45,792 nt of DNA from Nitrospira sp. CG24C (GTDB lineage Bacteria; Nitrospirota; Nitrospiria; Nitrospirales; Nitrospiraceae). The notes beneath the pieces are model-generated. The model was not told where the DNA came from, searched no databases, and worked only from the letters and a program-made list of their open reading frames with translations. Position numbers and translations under genes: made by a program. Shown here piece after piece: positions 44,196 through 45,792 of this stretch; the first letter of the stretch is position 1, and each line of letters begins with the position of its first letter. The stretch spans positions 12,328 through 58,119 of the forward strand of contig NEWR02000013.1 in the NCBI GenBank assembly GCA_002869885.2. Direction: 5' to 3'.

Positions 44196-45311
44196 TTACC
44201 GTTTCCTGGTCGTATCGAAGTTGTATCCAAGGGTTGCGAGGTACAAGTTGTCCGTATCCCCGGTGCCGATCGCCGGATTGTTGTTATAGCGCGTGGTCAC
44301 TTGGAAGCCGCTCGAAAATCCGTTCCAAATCTTGAATCGCACGCCGTTATCCATCGTGATGAAGAAGTCCGATGAATTCTGAAGGGAGGGGAAAATTTCG
44401 TTGTAGTGGTACAGCGTCACGCGGTCGTCCCAGAGTGGCCAATTCCATTTCATGGACACGCGTGCGCGAAGACTCGACTTGTCGTTTGCCGTACGGAAAT
44501 CTTCATTGAAGAAGGCGACGCCGGCTTCCGAGTAGAACGTCATATCTTTGAGGATGCCGGAGAAGTCTCCCCTCTCGATGAATTGATAGCCAGGTCCGGT
44601 GGCGAGGGCGGTTCGCATCTTCAGGTCTTGGAACCGATCGTTTTCGAAGTAGGCGGAGGCGAACCAGTAGAACCGTTTGGTTAGAAAGAAGTCGAGCTTG
44701 ATCGTCCCCCGCGCGTTTCGAGCCACAAGAGTATTGTCGTTCTCCCCGTAGACGTAACGGCCGTTAATCGAGAGCCGGAGCTGTTCACTCCGCGCCACGA
44801 AATCTCCCAGCAAGCTGGCATTGCGCAAGTGGCTGTTTCCGGTCGTTTGGGAGTAGGCACCCACTACACTGCCTGAGTAGATGACCGGGGGTTGCACGAC
44901 GGGATTCATGGAGGTCACGGAGTCCATCGGAACCTCCATCATGCCTTTCAAGGGTTCCGCATGCACATTCAACGTTCCATTTGGTCCTGCTGAGGCGGTC
45001 CCCATAATCACGGACCCTTCCTTCAGATGGAAGGGGACAGGGTGATTGACAACCAGCTTGGACACGTCGCTCCAGTTTACTTTCATTAAATTGTCGGGGC
45101 TGGTCGGCGTCTTGATTTGCAACACGCCGCCGGCCATTTCGATGACTTCTCCGTAAATGATGCTGCCATTGTTCAACGTCACGACATCGGGGGCAACCGC
45201 TGCGGCTGGCGCAGCTGGAGAGACATCTTGAGCATGGGCTTCTGTGGACAATCCCTGCCCAATCAAACACCCAGCCATGGCCAGCGTGAACCAACAGAGA
45301 ACCTTCTTCAT
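44196..45311 (-). CDS. DUF481 (YdiY-like) outer-membrane protein
   Basis: A 371-residue exported protein. A signal peptide (about 1-27, ending STEAHAQ) is followed by an N-terminal part with two similar beta segments (VVTLNNGSIIYGEVIEMAGGVLQIKT; LKEGSVIMGTASAGPNGTLNV), then a DUF481 barrel of alternating strands from about residue 150 (YSGSVVGAYSQTTGNSHLRNASLLGDFVAR to LYLATLGYNF). The function of DUF481 proteins is unknown. The ATG at 45309-45311 is chosen for the GGAGGG 4 nt upstream and the signal peptide; a longer frame to 45443 adds no signal. The DNA from 45312 to 45707 shows no further gene. Confidence 0.82.
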   Translation of the reverse strand: MKKVLCWFTLAMAGCLIGQGLSTEAHAQDVSPAAPAAAVAPDVVTLNNGSIIYGEVIEMAGGVLQIKTPTSPDNLMKVNWSDVSKLVVNHPVPFHLKEGSVIMGTASAGPNGTLNVHAEPLKGMMEVPMDSVTSMNPVVQPPVIYSGSVVGAYSQTTGNSHLRNASLLGDFVARSEQLRLSINGRYVYGENDNTLVARNARGTIKLDFFLTKRFYWFASAYFENDRFQDLKMRTALATGPGYQFIERGDFSGILKDMTFYSEAGVAFFNEDFRTANDKSSLRARVSMKWNWPLWDDRVTLYHYNEIFPSLQNSSDFFITMDNGVRFKIWNGFSSGFQVTTRYNNNPAIGTGDTDNLYLATLGYNFDTTRKR

Positions 45312-45707
45312 CGAACCCTCCATACATACAGATGAGTGAATGTCACTGATTCCATCTCCACATGTTGACGCGCTGGAAGCCGTAGGGCTATTCAGGCTTA
45401 GAAAATTTCCAAGTTTATAGCTAAATTTAGTAAGGGATAGCAATCATAATCACTACGAAACATGCGCCGTGAGCATCGTATGTGGAACGATGGTTGCCGG
45501 AAATAAGCAAGGCTGATGCCGTTGACAGTGATAGGCCCATTTCACTGCACATCTTTGCAGCAGCATGGCTGATAGACAGGCCAAGTGAATGTATTGTCCT
45601 TCATTTCTGTAGCAGATTTGATGTATGGCAAGCTATTCCGCCACAATGGTGCTCACCTTGCCGGTCACCAGACCGCGTGTTAAGATGCCGCCTCGCAAAA
45701 TCGGTGC

Positions 45708-45792
45708 GGAGAGGTGCGAGAGTGGTCGAATCGACATGCTTGGAAAGCATGCGTCCCAGCAATGGGACCGTGGGTTCGAATCCCACCCTCTC
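45708..45792 (+). tRNA. tRNA-Ser (anticodon GGA), 3' end cut by the window edge
   Basis: GGAGAGG starts the acceptor stem; the D-arm GAGTGGTCGAATCGAC, anticodon loop CTTGGAA (anticodon GGA), a long variable arm (GTCCCAGCAATGGGAC region) and T-loop GGTTCGAATCC identify a class II serine tRNA. The window ends at ...CCCTCTC, so the last acceptor base and the 3' end are missing. Confidence 0.93.

Noticed and set aside
45601-45786. Minus-strand ORF beginning MGFEPTVPLL
   Set aside because: Typical spurious ORF formed by the antisense of a tRNA (here tRNA-Ser).

Overview
The window looks like chromosomal DNA of a GC-rich, Gram-negative, free-living bacterium. Gene content (copper RND efflux, a flavoprotein of the succinate dehydrogenase/fumarate reductase type, many HEAT, PilZ and DUF481-type proteins) and the very repeat-rich intergenic DNA resemble the Nitrospira group of Nitrospirota. 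That assignment is an inference from gene style, because no rRNA is present. Most of the sequence is core or housekeeping DNA.

Layout. 1-2.8 kb: 5' end of typA (minus) divergent from a class A penicillin-binding protein. 3-9 kb: a copper/silver efflux operon cusC-cusB-cusA preceded by a small secreted protein. cusA is cut at about residue 800, where it runs head-on into gcvP, which itself lacks its last ~11 residues; this is a rearrangement or assembly breakpoint. 9-14 kb: gcvP (minus) divergent from sdhA, then a GIY-YIG endonuclease gene framed by inverted repeats. 14.5-18 kb: an OmpR-type regulator and heavy-metal-type sensor kinase (plausible regulators of the cus genes), then an HxlR repressor divergent from a tautomerase with two matching operator-like dyads between them. 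18-25 kb: purU, rimO, a small Pro/Ala-tailed protein, an APC amino-acid permease, a class I glutamine-amidotransferase-like hydrolase and two small unknown proteins. 25-29 kb: an M24 peptidase, an unusual two-helix TatA coupled to a HEAT lipoprotein, and two tandem PilZ-like proteins. 29-33 kb: tRNA-Leu, tig, clpP, clpX. 33-36 kb: a tandem duplication of exported HEAT-repeat proteins and a broken tRNA-Arg. 36-42 kb: a two-gene operon (PilZ-like/acyl-ACP-reductase-like fusion, then a membrane sensor kinase) divergent from a FadL-type outer-membrane channel. 42-45.8 kb: a small exported protein, an OmpA-like lipoprotein, mscL, a DUF481 protein and a truncated tRNA-Ser.

Two things stand out. First, the PilZ-like/acyl-ACP-reductase fusion with its kinase and FadL channel reads like an undescribed, signal-controlled hydrophobic-substrate or fatty-aldehyde module. 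Second, the intergenic DNA is populated by at least three families of palindromic repeats that nest inside each other: about 125-bp palindromes with GCTGAAAAAG-type ends (six copies counting a larger variant), long hairpins built from degenerate 9-nt units (five copies, all just after a stop codon), and a GCGCGCGTCCAACGAG module. One 9-nt-unit hairpin appears split by the GIY-YIG element, and another sits in the loop of the GCGCGCGTCC module.
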